Translations under genes and position numbers: made by a program
Notes under the pieces: generated by a model
Seen by the model: only the letters and a program-made list of their open reading frames with translations
The model's database searches: none
Told to the model about the DNA's origin: nothing
NCBI GenBank assembly: GCA_000153385.1
Contig: CH672374.1
Location: forward strand, 411,119 to 475,118
Direction of reading: 5' to 3'
Origin: Flavobacteria bacterium BBFL7
GTDB lineage: Bacteria > Bacteroidota > Bacteroidia > Flavobacteriales > Flavobacteriaceae
DNA: 64,000 nt
Shown: in pieces, positions 17,775-27,389 of the stretch
Numbering within the stretch: position 1 is the first letter of the stretch
Layout of the letters: every line of letters begins with the position of its first letter

Positions 17775-17819
17775 TGACAGTTTATCAACATTAATGACAT
17801 CGTGTCACTATCTGTGTCA
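17775..17819. promoter_or_regulatory. Cluster of TGACA/TGTCA half-sites upstream of dnaK
   Basis: TGACA occurs at 17775-17779 and 17795-17799, and its complement TGTCA at 17803-17807 and 17815-17819. The middle pair forms a perfect inverted repeat TGACA-TCG-TGTCA. The cluster is 65 to 110 bp before the dnaK ATG and is a candidate operator for heat-shock control. No CIRCE element was seen. Confidence 0.45.
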
Positions 17820-17884
17820 TGGCACAAACATTGACTTAAGGAAAGTGTAAAAAAATTGAACATTAAAATTAAAATACATTTATA

Positions 17885-19786
17885 ATGAGTAAAATAATTG
17901 GAATAGACTTAGGGACAACAAACAGCTGTGTTTCTGTAATGGAAGGAAGCGAGCCTGTAGTAATTCCTAATGCTGAAGGAAAAAGAACTACTCCATCTGT
18001 AATCGCCTTTGTTGAAGGTGGTGAGATTAAAGTAGGTGATCCTGCAAAAAGACAAGCGGTAACTAACCCTACTAAAACGGTTGCATCTGTTAAGCGTTTT
18101 ATGGGTAATAAATTTAGTGAGTCTAGTAAAGAAGCTGCACGTGTACCTTACAATGTAGTTAAAGGTGATAATGATACACCACGTGTAGACATCGATGGTC
18201 GTTTATATACACCTCAAGAATTAAGTGCTATGATTCTTCAAAAAATGAAGAAAACAGCAGAAGATTATTTAGGACAAGAAGTAACTGGTGCTGTTATTAC
18301 TGTACCTGCATACTTTAACGATTCTCAACGTCAGGCAACTAAAGAAGCTGGTGAGATCGCAGGTCTTAAAGTAGAGCGTATCATTAATGAGCCTACTGCT
18401 GCGGCACTAGCTTATGGTATGGATAAAAAAGATACAGATCAGAAGATCGTTGTATTTGACTTTGGTGGTGGAACACATGATGTTTCTATATTAGAATTAG
18501 GTGATGGTGTATTTGAAGTACTATCTACTGATGGTGATACTCACTTAGGTGGTGATGATGTTGATCAAAAAATCATCGACTGGTTAGCAGACGAGTTTAA
18601 GGCTGCCGAAGATATCGATCTTAGACAAGATCCTATGGCTTTACAACGTCTTAAAGAAGCAGCAGAGAAAGCAAAAATTGAACTTTCTTCTAGTGCACAG
18701 ACTGAAATCAACTTACCATATGTAACGGCTACTGCTAGTGGTCCTAAGCACCTTGTAAAAACTCTTACTAGATCTGCGTTTGAAAAATTAATCAACGACC
18801 TAGTAAAAAGAACTATAGAGCCATGTCAAACAGCATTAAAAAATGCAGGTCTTTCAACTGGTGATATTGATGAGATCATCCTTGTAGGTGGATCAACTCG
18901 TATTCCTGCAGTACAGGAAGCTGTTGAGAAATTCTTTGGTAAAGCTCCATCAAAAGGTGTGAATCCTGATGAGGTTGTAGCGATTGGTGCTGCAATTCAA
19001 GGTGGTGTTTTAACAGGTGATGTTAAGGATGTACTTCTATTAGATGTAACGCCACTTTCTTTAGGTATTGAAACTATGGGTGGTGTAATGACTAAATTGA
19101 TTGAGTCTAATACAACAATCCCTACTAAAAAATCTCAAGTATTCTCTACAGCAGCAGATAATCAACCTAGTGTTGAAATTCACGTAATCCAAGGAGAGCG
19201 TTCTATGGCTGCAGATAATAAAACGATAGGTCGTTTCCATTTATCTGACATTCCACCAGCACGTCGTGGTACTCCACAGATTGAAGTTACTTTTGATATC
19301 GATGCAAATGGTATCATCAAAGTAAGTGCTGAAGATAAAGCAACTGGTAAGAAACAAGATATCCGTATCGAAGCTTCTTCTGGACTTAGTGAAGAAGAAA
19401 TCGAGAAAATGAAGCAGGATGCTGCTGCAAATGCTGATGCTGATGCAAAAGCAAAAGAAACTGCAGATAAGTTGAACGCGGCAGATCAAATGATTTTCCA
19501 AACAGAGCAACAGTTAGAAGAATTTGGTGATAAGCTACCTGAAGATAAAAAAGCGCCAATTACTGAGGCACTTACTGAATTGAAAGCAGCTTATGAGACT
19601 AAAGACATCGCAGTAATCGATCCTGCTCTAGAAAAATTAAATACAGTTTGGACAGCAGCAAGTGAAGAAATGTATAAAGCTCAAGCAGATGCTCAAGGTG
19701 GACAACCTGGACCAGACGCTGGTGCTGATCAAGCTGCAGACAATACAAGTGATGTTGAAGATGTAGATTTTGAAGAAGTTAAATAA
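17885..19786 (+). CDS. dnaK: Molecular chaperone DnaK (Hsp70)
   Basis: A 633-aa ATP-dependent chaperone that acts with DnaJ and GrpE in the cytoplasm. The N-terminal nucleotide-binding domain opens with [18 protein letters not shown] and includes the phosphate-2 motif [18 protein letters not shown] and the adenosine motif [13 protein letters not shown]. The substrate-binding domain starts near [14 protein letters not shown], and the lid ends with an acidic [11 protein letters not shown] tail. Length is family-typical. It appears monocistronic: dnaJ and grpE are not adjacent, and a terminator follows at 19841. The upstream region holds clustered TGACA/TGTCA half-sites that may mediate stress control. 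Confidence 0.99.
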   Translation: MSKIIGIDLGTTNSCVSVMEGSEPVVIPNAEGKRTTPSVIAFVEGGEIKVGDPAKRQAVTNPTKTVASVKRFMGNKFSESSKEAARVPYNVVKGDNDTPRVDIDGRLYTPQELSAMILQKMKKTAEDYLGQEVTGAVITVPAYFNDSQRQATKEAGEIAGLKVERIINEPTAAALAYGMDKKDTDQKIVVFDFGGGTHDVSILELGDGVFEVLSTDGDTHLGGDDVDQKIIDWLADEFKAAEDIDLRQDPMALQRLKEAAEKAKIELSSSAQTEINLPYVTATASGPKHLVKTLTRSAFEKLINDLVKRTIEPCQTALKNAGLSTGDIDEIILVGGSTRIPAVQEAVEKFFGKAPSKGVNPDEVVAIGAAIQGGVLTGDVKDVLLLDVTPLSLGIETMGGVMTKLIESNTTIPTKKSQVFSTAADNQPSVEIHVIQGERSMAADNKTIGRFHLSDIPPARRGTPQIEVTFDIDANGIIKVSAEDKATGKKQDIRIEASSGLSEEEIEKMKQDAAANADADAKAKETADKLNAADQMIFQTEQQLEEFGDKLPEDKKAPITEALTELKAAYETKDIAVIDPALEKLNTVWTAASEEMYKAQADAQGGQPGPDAGADQAADNTSDVEDVDFEEVK

Positions 19787-19840
19787 GTAAGCTTATTTAA
19801 ATGAACGGTTAGCATTTAAAAGTTGACTGAATATAATAGA

Positions 19841-19873
19841 AAATCCTTGAATCGATGGTTCAAGGATTTTTTT
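19841..19873 (+). terminator. Intrinsic terminator after dnaK
   Basis: Stem AAATCCTTGA (19841-19850) / TCAAGGATTT (19860-19869) followed by a T-run. Confidence 0.92.
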
Positions 19874-20086
19874 ATACCATTTATTTTCAATAATAAAATT
19901 AAGGCATACTACGTATATATAAACCTATGGAATAACATGCATTCCAGTATGATTACTCTCAAGATCATATAATTTTTTAAAACGCTTCCATTTTTAAGAA
20001 TTATAAACCACTGCAGGAATCACTTTGATTAATATTTTGATAGATTAAATTTATAGATATTATTTAATGATAGAATTAGATTATAA

Positions 20087-20094
20087 TAAGTTTG
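20087..20094 (+). promoter_or_regulatory. -7-like element TAAGTTTG before katG
   Basis: Matches TAnnTTTG and ends 18 nt before the katG ATG at 20113. No TTG is visible at the expected -33 distance, so an activator may be needed. Confidence 0.4.
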
Positions 20095-20112
20095 CTTTCA
20101 AAATATTATCAG

Positions 20113-22410
20113 ATGAAAAATTTATTACTCTACTCTAGTATTACGATTATAGCCTTAGCAGGACTATTTGGCGGATATTATTACACCTTTCACATGAATA
20201 AGCCTACTGATGTCGCTACAGCAAGTAAGGCAGAATGTCCACTTGGTTTTGGTAGTACAAAGTCAGCAGGATCAATGACTAAAGGTGAAGGTAAAACTAA
20301 CCAGCAATGGTATCCTAATTCTTTAGACTTAAGTGTCCTACGTCAAAACAGTGATATGTCCAATCCATTGGGAGAAGAATTTGACTATAAGAAAGAATTT
20401 GAAAGCCTAGATTATGATGCGCTTAAGAAAGATATCGAACTAGCCTTAACAGACTCAAAAGATTGGTGGCCTGCAGATTTTGGTAACTATGGTGGACTAT
20501 TCATTAGAATGGCGTGGCATAGTGCTGGTACTTATAGAACTGGAGATGGTCGTGGTGGTACTCGTGAAGGAAAACAACGTTTTGCACCACAAAATAGCTG
20601 GGCAGATAATGCTAACCTTGATAAAGCAAGAAGATTATTATGGCCAGTAAAACAAAAATATGGACAGAAAATCTCTTGGGCAGATCTAATGATACTGGCA
20701 GGAAATGTTTCTTTTGAAAACATGGGATTTGAAACATTAGGATACGCTGGTGGTCGTGAAGATACATGGGAACCACAAAATAATGTTTACTGGGGTAGTG
20801 AAAGTGAAATGTTAGGCGATGAACGATTTAATGAAGATCGAGAACTAGAAACGCCGCTCGCAGCCTCACAAATGGGATTGATTTATGTGAATCCAGAAGG
20901 TCCTAATGGTAATCCAGATCCAGTGTTGGCGGCACACGACATCCGTCAGACTTTTGGTCGTATGGGAATGAATGATGAAGAAACCGTAGCATTAATTGCC
21001 GGTGGACATACCTTAGGAAAAACACATGGTGCTTCTAGCGGTGAAAATTTAGGTGCCGCTCCAGAAGGTGCTGCAATTGAAGATCAAGGTATGGGATGGA
21101 AAAGTGCTCATAAAAGTGGTAAGGGTGCAGATGCTGTTACCTCTGGTTTAGAAGTTACATGGACCAATACACCTACTCAATGGGGAATCGGATATTTTAA
21201 AAGTCTTTTTGAACACGAATGGAAACTAACCAAAAGTCCTGGAGGCGCTCACCAGTTTGAGGCCGTTAATCCAAAAAAAATGTATCCACATGCGTTTGAT
21301 AAGGATAAGCAAGTGGCACCTACAATGTTAGTGACCGATTTATCTTTGATAAAAGATCCTGCATATTTAAAAATCTCTAAGAGATTTTATGAAAACCCAG
21401 AGGAATTTGATGCCGCTTTCGCGAAAGCGTGGTTCAAACTAACTCATAGAGATATGGGACCTAGCTCTACATATTTAGGACCTGAAGTACCGCAAGAACA
21501 ATTTATCTGGCAAGATCCAATACCAGCAAGAGATTACAAACTAGTCTCTACTAGTGATATCAATACACTGAAAGGTAAAATAAAAGCATCTGGGTTAACG
21601 ACTAATGAGCTAGTTACAACCGCATGGAACGCTGCATCAACATACCGTCATGGAGACCGTCGTGGTGGTGCAAATGGTGGTAGAATACAGTTAGAGCCAC
21701 AAGTAAACTGGGATTCAAACAATCCTACACAGTTAAAAAAAGTACTTAATGTATATAGAGATATTAAAAATGATTTTGATACGTCGAGTAGAAAAATTTC
21801 CATGGCAGACCTAATCGTACTAGGTGGTAATGTAGCCATTGAAAATGCTGCAAAAAAAGCAGGTTACTCTATTGATGTACCTTTTACACCTGGAAGAACT
21901 GATGCCACACAAGATCAAACAGATATTGATGGTACTAACTTATTGAAGCCTATGGCAGATGGATTTACAAACTTCCAGCAAAAAGAATACACTTTAACTG
22001 CAGAACAGTTACTGGTAGATAAGGCGCAGCAATTAACATTAAGTGCTCCAGAAATGACTGTGTTGGTAGGTGGAATGCGTGCCCTAGGTGCAAACTATGA
22101 TGGTTCTAAAACTGGTATCATGACAGAGCAAACGGGAACTTTATCAAATGATTTCTTTAAAAATCTGTTGAGTATGGACTATAGTTGGAAACCAGTAGAG
22201 AACAATAAGAATCTATTTGAAATAGTAGAACGTAATACGAATAACAAAAAATGGGATGCGACTCGCGTTGATTTAATATTCGGTTCTAATTCTGAATTAA
22301 GAGCACTTTCTGAAGTATACGCAAGTGAAGATGCAAAAGAGCGTTTTGTAAATGATTTTGTGGCAGCATGGACTAAAGTGATGAATCTAGATCGATTTGA
22401 TTTAAAATAA
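20113..22410 (+). CDS. katG: Catalase-peroxidase KatG with N-terminal export/anchor segment
   Basis: A 765-aa haem catalase-peroxidase that removes H2O2. From the ATG at 20113, Arg132, Trp135 and distal His136 fall in [11 protein letters not shown]. Tyr258 ([11 protein letters not shown]) and Met284 (GRMGMND) complete the Trp-Tyr-Met adduct needed for catalase activity, and proximal His299 is in GGHTLGK. The second, non-haem peroxidase-like domain is complete. Unlike the textbook cytoplasmic enzyme, residues about 3-25 are strongly hydrophobic after a Lys, which suggests a signal or membrane anchor and a periplasmic enzyme. An upstream in-frame TTG at 20092 is a weaker start. A copy of the dispersed palindrome lies within the gene at 21414-21429 and codes for AFAKA. 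Confidence 0.96.
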   Translation: MKNLLLYSSITIIALAGLFGGYYYTFHMNKPTDVATASKAECPLGFGSTKSAGSMTKGEGKTNQQWYPNSLDLSVLRQNSDMSNPLGEEFDYKKEFESLDYDALKKDIELALTDSKDWWPADFGNYGGLFIRMAWHSAGTYRTGDGRGGTREGKQRFAPQNSWADNANLDKARRLLWPVKQKYGQKISWADLMILAGNVSFENMGFETLGYAGGREDTWEPQNNVYWGSESEMLGDERFNEDRELETPLAASQMGLIYVNPEGPNGNPDPVLAAHDIRQTFGRMGMNDEETVALIAGGHTLGKTHGASSGENLGAAPEGAAIEDQGMGWKSAHKSGKGADAVTSGLEVTWTNTPTQWGIGYFKSLFEHEWKLTKSPGGAHQFEAVNPKKMYPHAFDKDKQVAPTMLVTDLSLIKDPAYLKISKRFYENPEEFDAAFAKAWFKLTHRDMGPSSTYLGPEVPQEQFIWQDPIPARDYKLVSTSDINTLKGKIKASGLTTNELVTTAWNAASTYRHGDRRGGANGGRIQLEPQVNWDSNNPTQLKKVLNVYRDIKNDFDTSSRKISMADLIVLGGNVAIENAAKKAGYSIDVPFTPGRTDATQDQTDIDGTNLLKPMADGFTNFQQKEYTLTAEQLLVDKAQQLTLSAPEMTVLVGGMRALGANYDGSKTGIMTEQTGTLSNDFFKNLLSMDYSWKPVENNKNLFEIVERNTNNKKWDATRVDLIFGSNSELRALSEVYASEDAKERFVNDFVAAWTKVMNLDRFDLK
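21414..21429. repeat. Dispersed palindrome, perfect 16-mer inside katG
   Basis: CGCTTTCGCGAAAGCG; read in frame it codes AFAKA within [18 protein letters not shown]. From memory of the family this segment is well conserved in KatG, so the copy seems to have arisen by substitution, not insertion. Confidence 0.95.
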
Positions 22411-22430
22411 GATCGATAAATTTTAATATT

Positions 22431-22466
22431 AAAATCCCCAAACCATATGGTTTGGGGATTTTTTGC
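22431..22466. terminator. Intrinsic terminator after katG
   Basis: A perfect 32-bp palindrome centred at 22446/22447 (AAAATCCCCAAACCAT and its complement), followed by further T. The extremely long stem is a strong terminator. Confidence 0.93.
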
Positions 22467-22505
22467 ATTACGGATAAATTATCTAGATTATAATCTGTGA
22501 CAGAA

Positions 22506-22534
22506 TTGAGATAGACACACAATCTTTATCTTTG
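22506..22534 (+). promoter_or_regulatory. Promoter of the 22559 gene
   Basis: TTG at 22506-22508 and TATCTTTG at 22527-22534 match the -33 and -7 elements with an 18-bp spacer, 24 nt before the ATG. Confidence 0.7.
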
Positions 22535-22558
22535 AGGGAATTAGATTATTGATACCGT

Positions 22559-23080
22559 ATGAAAAATATCACCACTGCCCTATTTCTACTTTTATTCTTC
22601 CAATTGAGTACTGCGCAAAATGAAACGGTCAACTTGATGAAGAAAAAAGCTTATGAGTTAATTGAAGATGTTAGTGATCGAGAAGCTTTTGGTTTATCAA
22701 CTTATAAGAGTCATATGGTTTCATTAATTCTTTTAAATAAAGCTGCAGATTCTCCTGAGTTATTAATGAGCGCTGAGGATAAAGCTGTTATCAAAAATGT
22801 CTCCAGAACTCGTTATGCAGAATTACTTAAAGAGGATCATGATGCTATTAGAGAAGCCGCTCAAAAGTTCAATATCAACTGGAAGAAGGTTGAATATGTA
22901 GATTTACTCTATAAAACACGAGCGATATTTAAATTAGGACAGCCAGGTTATGAAGGCTTATTAATTTTTAAAGATAAATCTCAAAAGGACGTACTCTTCA
23001 CGTTGCATGTAGACTTTATAATGCTGGGTACAGAGCCATACATCATTGAAATGGTAGATTTGAAAAAGGAAGAGAAATAA
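22559..23080 (+). CDS. Exported protein of unknown function
   Basis: A 173-aa protein with an N-terminal signal peptide (MKNITTALFLLLFFQLSTAQ, cleavage expected near residue 19) and a mixed alpha/beta mature part. I do not recognise a family. Visible traits are a Lys/Glu-rich first helix, the segment LMSAEDKAVIKNVSRTRYAELL, and a C-terminal strand region (GLLIFKDKSQKDVLFTLHVDFIMLG) resembling a small ligand-binding or NTF2-like sheet, which is a guess. It has a well-formed promoter of its own and is followed after 17 bp by another small membrane-anchored protein on the same strand, so the two are probably co-transcribed. Confidence 0.75.
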   Translation: MKNITTALFLLLFFQLSTAQNETVNLMKKKAYELIEDVSDREAFGLSTYKSHMVSLILLNKAADSPELLMSAEDKAVIKNVSRTRYAELLKEDHDAIREAAQKFNINWKKVEYVDLLYKTRAIFKLGQPGYEGLLIFKDKSQKDVLFTLHVDFIMLGTEPYIIEMVDLKKEEK

Positions 23081-23097
23081 TTAACACATTAACTTAG

Positions 23098-23454
23098 ATG
23101 AATAATGCCATCATATTATTATTTATAATGGTAGTTGTTTTTTCCATTGTGATTTTCTTCTTCTACTATTTATCAATAATAAAAAAGAGAGATGCTAAAA
23201 CTATAGATGCTGACTGGCATCATTTTCAAGATGCTGCGAAGCATTATCGTATTCAAGCGATAGAGAAATATGGAACTCTACTAATCTGGAATGAGCACAT
23301 TACGGTAGAACAAGTAAAAGAAATGTCTGCGGTTATGAAAAAGCTAGAAAAAAACCATCCAGAATTAAATGATCTCAAACTAGTGATTTATAATAAACGT
23401 AAAGATTGGAGTAAAAAATATCCTAGACATTATGGTGGTAATCCTTACATATAA
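23098..23454 (+). CDS. Small protein with one N-terminal membrane segment, function unknown
   Basis: A 118-aa protein with a single strong transmembrane helix at about residues 4-26 (IILLFIMVVVFSIVIFFFYYLSI) followed by a basic stop-transfer KKRDAK and a soluble, mostly helical domain of about 85 aa. The start at 23098 lies 17 bp after the previous gene, so the pair likely forms an operon. I recognise no family. The Lys/Arg-rich C-terminus (YNKRKDWSKKYPRHYGG) suggests a cytoplasmic or nucleic-acid-facing tail, but this is inference. Confidence 0.7.
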   Translation: MNNAIILLFIMVVVFSIVIFFFYYLSIIKKRDAKTIDADWHHFQDAAKHYRIQAIEKYGTLLIWNEHITVEQVKEMSAVMKKLEKNHPELNDLKLVIYNKRKDWSKKYPRHYGGNPYI

Positions 23455-23586
23455 AGAAGCTCGAGTATTTAATATTTTTTACTAGTAAAGTTGTCGTTTT
23501 TTGAAGTTCTTAAGGAATGTTTAAATTACCTTTTCGCTTAAGCGAACTGTATAAATCGCTTTACCTTTACCTTATAAACAATTACC

Positions 23587-25422
23587 GTGGCGAGAAGAGC
23601 ACCTGCATCCATAAAAGAACAAAGTAAAAAGGGAAAAACGTTCTCTTTCAGCGCATTAAAGACCTTACCTAGATTTTTTAAAGAAATATGGCGCGCTAGT
23701 CCTAAATTGTTTGTGACCAATTTTATGGCTAGATTGCTTACAGCTATTAGTCCTGTAGCACTTTTGTGGGTCGGTAAATTAATCATCGATGAGGTGATTT
23801 TACAAATCTCACTGGATCAACAAGACCTGACGCAATTATGGACCTATGTAGGTATTGAATTAGGAATAGCCATTATAGCTGATTTATTGAATCGATTGAT
23901 CAATTTAACGGACGGACTGATAGGTGATTTATATTCTAATGCATCTTCAGAAAAAATCATTAGAAAAACTAATGAACTCACGCTGGAACAATTAGAAGAT
24001 CCTGATTTTTATGATAAGCTAGAGCGCGCAAGACAACAAACAAGTGGTCGCGTGGGATTAATGAGCGCTTCTTTGAGTCAGATACAAAGTATTATCTCTA
24101 TCGGGTCCTTGATTGCAGGTTTAATTTACTTTGAGCCATTATTAATCATCCTGTTAGTATTAAGTATCATTCCATCTTTTATCAATGAGGCAAAATACAG
24201 TTCTCATCGATACTCTGTAGCACGCAGCTGGACGGCAGAACGTCGTGAACTAGATTATCTAAGATTTATAGGTGCTAATAATCAGACCGCCAAAGAAGTC
24301 AAGCTTTTTGGGTTAACCGATTATATCGCAGCACGTTTTAGAAAGTTATCAGGAGATTATTATGAGATCAATAAAAAACTATCCTTAAAACAGAGTATTT
24401 ATGGTTCTCTTTTTAATGTATTAGGAATTCTATCTTATTACGGCGCTTACATCTTCATCATTTTTAAAGTAATTTCAGGTACTTTAAGTATTGGTGAATT
24501 AACGTTCTTATCTGGTTCGTTTAACAGACTACGTAATAATTTACAAGGCTTCTTTTCTAGATTTACAGCTATTTCAGAAAGTTCTCTATACCTGAGAGAT
24601 TATTTTGATTTTCTAGATATTGAGGTTACTGATGAAGCGACTGCCTACACTCCTATCCCAGTAGAAATAAAAGAAGGTTTTGAAATCAGAAACGTTCATT
24701 TTGGATACGCAGGTAGTGATGTTGAAGTATTAAAAGGAATTAGTTTTAAAATTAAAGCTGGTGAGAAAATAGCTTTTGTGGGACAGAATGGTGCAGGAAA
24801 AACGACCTTAATTAAATTGATTTTACGTTTTTATGAACCTACTAAAGGTACAATTTTACTAGACGGAATCAATATCTCAAAGTTTAATAAACAAGAGTAT
24901 AGAAAACGTTTTGGAGTCATATTTCAAGACTTTTTTAAGTATGAATTTAGCTTACGCGAAAACATCGCTGTCGGAAACATAGATGAATTAACAAATGACC
25001 CGATGATACATGACGCTGCAAATCGCAGTCTTGCTAATCAAGTTGTTAAGGTCATGAAAGATGGAATCGATCAACAACTAGGTAGACGATTTGCAAAAGG
25101 TCAAGAACTAAGCGGTGGACAATGGCAAAAAGTAGCTCTAGCTAGAGCATACATGAAAGATGCAGATGTGATTGTACTCGATGAACCTACTAGCGCTCTG
25201 GATGCCCAAGCAGAATATGATGTTTTTGAGCGATTTATAGGACTTACAAAAGGAAAAACAAGCATCATCATCTCTCATAGATTTTCTACTGTAAGAATGG
25301 CAGATCGTATATTAGTTCTAGAAGATGGAACGGTAGCAGAGATAGGGACTCATGAAGAATTGATGTCACATCCTAAATTGTACAAAAAGTTATTCAACTT
25401 ACAGGCTGCAGGCTATCAATAA
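23587..25422 (+). CDS. ABC transporter, fused permease and ATP-binding protein
   Basis: A 611-aa half-transporter of the MsbA-like exporter type: an N-terminal six-helix transmembrane domain (about 40-340) and a C-terminal nucleotide-binding domain. Walker A is GQNGAGKTT at residues 399-407, the signature LSGGQWQKVALARAY begins near 508, and Walker B VIVLDEPTSALD lies near 530. The H-loop is in IIISHRF. Half-transporters of this kind work as dimers and export lipids, peptides or drugs; substrate is not deducible. The start is a GTG at 23587, since the first ATG, at 23725, falls within the first transmembrane region. It is followed 15 bp later by a small membrane protein gene. Confidence 0.9.
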   Translation: MARRAPASIKEQSKKGKTFSFSALKTLPRFFKEIWRASPKLFVTNFMARLLTAISPVALLWVGKLIIDEVILQISLDQQDLTQLWTYVGIELGIAIIADLLNRLINLTDGLIGDLYSNASSEKIIRKTNELTLEQLEDPDFYDKLERARQQTSGRVGLMSASLSQIQSIISIGSLIAGLIYFEPLLIILLVLSIIPSFINEAKYSSHRYSVARSWTAERRELDYLRFIGANNQTAKEVKLFGLTDYIAARFRKLSGDYYEINKKLSLKQSIYGSLFNVLGILSYYGAYIFIIFKVISGTLSIGELTFLSGSFNRLRNNLQGFFSRFTAISESSLYLRDYFDFLDIEVTDEATAYTPIPVEIKEGFEIRNVHFGYAGSDVEVLKGISFKIKAGEKIAFVGQNGAGKTTLIKLILRFYEPTKGTILLDGINISKFNKQEYRKRFGVIFQDFFKYEFSLRENIAVGNIDELTNDPMIHDAANRSLANQVVKVMKDGIDQQLGRRFAKGQELSGGQWQKVALARAYMKDADVIVLDEPTSALDAQAEYDVFERFIGLTKGKTSIIISHRFSTVRMADRILVLEDGTVAEIGTHEELMSHPKLYKKLFNLQAAGYQ

Positions 25423-25437
25423 AAGATTTTTAAAATA

Positions 25438-25827
25438 ATGAATGAATTAGCACAACTAGGAAGACGCAGAACTATTTTAATTTCTATTAGTATTCTGTTA
25501 GTTTCTCTTCATACTATCTATTTCTACCAATCTGCCCTACCAGAAATTAATACTTCAAAACTGATACAGCAAAGTATAAGATTTATACTAACTGTGATTT
25601 TATTAATTTTTGTTTTTCAAGCAAAACGATGGGCTCGAATTATAGCCATTATATTATTCTCACTTGCCTTACTTGGTGCTGTTATAGGTTTACTAGCTAT
25701 CAGTGGTGCGTTTATAAATAAAATACCAATACTAGTAATGATTTTTATCTACGCTATGGCCATTCATCATCTAGGTTTCTCTAATAGTTATAAGGCCTAC
25801 TTCAATTATAAAAACTCGATAAAATAA
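25438..25827 (+). CDS. Small integral membrane protein, function unknown
   Basis: A 129-aa protein with about four hydrophobic segments: around residues 13-30, 47-62, 66-90 and 96-115. There is a basic RRR near the N-terminus, consistent with an inside orientation. I recognise no family. It begins 15 bp after the ABC exporter and may be co-transcribed with it, perhaps as an accessory protein, but nothing in the sequence proves this. Confidence 0.65.
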   Translation: MNELAQLGRRRTILISISILLVSLHTIYFYQSALPEINTSKLIQQSIRFILTVILLIFVFQAKRWARIIAIILFSLALLGAVIGLLAISGAFINKIPILVMIFIYAMAIHHLGFSNSYKAYFNYKNSIK

Positions 25828-25990
25828 GTCTTATACACTTTGAATTATTCACATATCATTAATATAATCTAGATCGCTTTAACCATTCAAAAACTATAAT
25901 TTAGCCATCTATAAGATATTAGTTGTACTCAAGATATAATTCTACATTGTTTATATATTTTGATCATACACATACTTTAAAACCAAACAC

Positions 25991-26710
25991 ATGCAAGATT
26001 TAAAAGGTAAAAAAGCAATTATAACTGGTGGTAGTCGTGGTCTAGGAAAAGCTACTGCGATAGCATTTGCAAAGGAAGCAATAGATGTAGCGATTACTGG
26101 AAGAAATGAAGAATCCTTAAAAGCTACAGTTACAGAATTAAAAGAACTAGGTATTGAAGCAACATATGCAACGTTTGATGTAAGCAATTATGAAGAAGTA
26201 CAAACTGGTATAAAATCGTTGATAGAAACTTTAGGATCTATAGATATATTAGTAAATAATGCTGGTATAGCAGCTTTTGGGACTTTAAATGATATGCCTG
26301 TAGATCAATGGAGTCAAATAATACAAACTAACGTTATGGGAATGTATTATGTGACTAAAGAAGTACTACCGCATTTGATAGATCAAAATCACGGAGAAAT
26401 AATAAATGTTTCATCTACAGCAGGATTGAATGGTAATGCCAGCACATCAGCTTATTCTGCATCAAAGTTTGCTGTAATTGGTATGTCAGAATCTTTAATG
26501 AAAGAAGTACGTAAGCATAACATTAGAGTTTGTACGCTTACTCCTAGCACTATTGCATCTGATATGTCTATAGATTTAGGAATTGCAAGTAGAGATTCTG
26601 AAGACAGCGTTTTACAACCAGAAGATTTTGCAGAATTGATTGTTGCAGGACTTAAATTACCTAAAAGAGCGATGCTTAAGAGTGCTGCATTATGGTCTAC
26701 TAACCCATAA
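25991..26710 (+). CDS. SDR-family oxidoreductase (3-ketoacyl-ACP-reductase-like)
   Basis: A 239-aa short-chain dehydrogenase/reductase. The Rossmann motif GGSRGLGKATA lies near residue 11, NNAGIA near 89, and the catalytic set is Ser142 (NVSSTAGL), Tyr155 and Lys159 (AYSASKFA). Such enzymes reduce or oxidise alcohols and ketones with NAD(P)H in the cytoplasm; family members include FabG, but the short length and isolated context do not show fatty-acid synthesis. It lies 21 bp upstream of a Crp-family regulator on the same strand, which may be its regulator. Substrate is unknown. Confidence 0.9.
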   Translation: MQDLKGKKAIITGGSRGLGKATAIAFAKEAIDVAITGRNEESLKATVTELKELGIEATYATFDVSNYEEVQTGIKSLIETLGSIDILVNNAGIAAFGTLNDMPVDQWSQIIQTNVMGMYYVTKEVLPHLIDQNHGEIINVSSTAGLNGNASTSAYSASKFAVIGMSESLMKEVRKHNIRVCTLTPSTIASDMSIDLGIASRDSEDSVLQPEDFAELIVAGLKLPKRAMLKSAALWSTNP

Positions 26711-26731
26711 GAATAATTATTCCTTTTTATA

Positions 26732-27325
26732 ATGTCTACACATAACACCATTATATCTCAAATTTTCAAAGACAGTGTGCTTTCCCAGGTTGAAAGCAGA
26801 ATGATTGAAGATAAAATGGAACGTATTAATTTAAAAAAAGGAAGCTCTCTATTGCAAGCACAAGACACTGTTTATCATCAATATTATGTTGACCAAGGCT
26901 GTTTGCGCACCTATTATATCGATAATGCTGGTAGAGAGCATACTATCCAATTTGCGATTAACGATTGGTGGATTAGTGACTACACGGCTTTCTTCAATAC
27001 CGGGAATGCAATTATGAATATTGAAACTATTCAGGACACTACTGTTTATAAAATATCCAGGTCTAACATGGAGGAACTATTGCAAGAGATACCGCAATTA
27101 GAAACCTTTTTTAGAAAAAAAATGGAAGGTGCTTTTGCGAGTTTTCAAAAAAGAATACTTGCAAGTCTTTCTCAAACTGCTAGAGAACGATATCTATCTT
27201 TTATCACTACCTATCCTAATATAGAGCAAAGTGTAAAAAATTATCATATCGCCTCATATTTAGGAATTACCACAGAAAGTTTAAGTAGAATTAGAAAAGA
27301 AATTGCACATAGCAGTGTTTCTTAA
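26732..27325 (+). CDS. Crp/Fnr-family transcriptional regulator
   Basis: A 197-aa regulator with an N-terminal cyclic-nucleotide-binding-like jelly roll (about 20-115, including HTIQFAINDWWISDY) and a C-terminal winged helix (about 145-190) with IASYLGITTESLSRIRKEI as the recognition helix. Cys residues of the Fnr iron-sulfur cluster are absent, and the classic cAMP-binding signature is not obvious. This form is typical of Bacteroidota Crp-like proteins whose ligand is unknown. It lies between an SDR gene and a DJ-1-like gene on the same strand, so it may regulate one or both. Confidence 0.88.
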   Translation: MSTHNTIISQIFKDSVLSQVESRMIEDKMERINLKKGSSLLQAQDTVYHQYYVDQGCLRTYYIDNAGREHTIQFAINDWWISDYTAFFNTGNAIMNIETIQDTTVYKISRSNMEELLQEIPQLETFFRKKMEGAFASFQKRILASLSQTARERYLSFITTYPNIEQSVKNYHIASYLGITTESLSRIRKEIAHSSVS

Positions 27326-27357
27326 CATACATCAATTTTTAAGGTTTCTATTCATCA

Positions 27358-27365
27358 TAATTTTG
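27358..27365 (+). promoter_or_regulatory. -7-like element TAATTTTG before the DJ-1-like lipoprotein
   Basis: Matches TAnnTTTG and ends 24 nt before the ATG at 27390; no clear -33 element is seen. Confidence 0.4.
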
Positions 27366-27389
27366 TATTAACAATATCAATTATTATAA

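Larger units (their letters stand above)
19787..20112. other. Intergenic region dnaK-katG
   Basis: 326 bp without a gene. It holds the dnaK terminator (19841-19873), a short inverted repeat GGAAT-N7-ATTCC (19929-19945), and a TAAGTTTG -7-like element just before katG. Nothing else is recognised. Confidence 0.7.

Noticed and set aside
19929-20094. PerR/OxyR-type operator before katG
   Set aside because: Only a weak AT-rich similarity and a short GGAAT/ATTCC repeat were found, not enough to call a known site.
20092-20112. TTG start upstream of katG
   Set aside because: It overlaps the -7 element TAAGTTTG, so it could not be translated from that promoter; the ATG at 20113 keeps the hydrophobic segment.
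23521-23560. CGCTTAAGCG near 23525-23534 as another copy of the dispersed palindrome
   Set aside because: It shares only CGCTT with the element, and the centre TTAA differs from TCGCGA.
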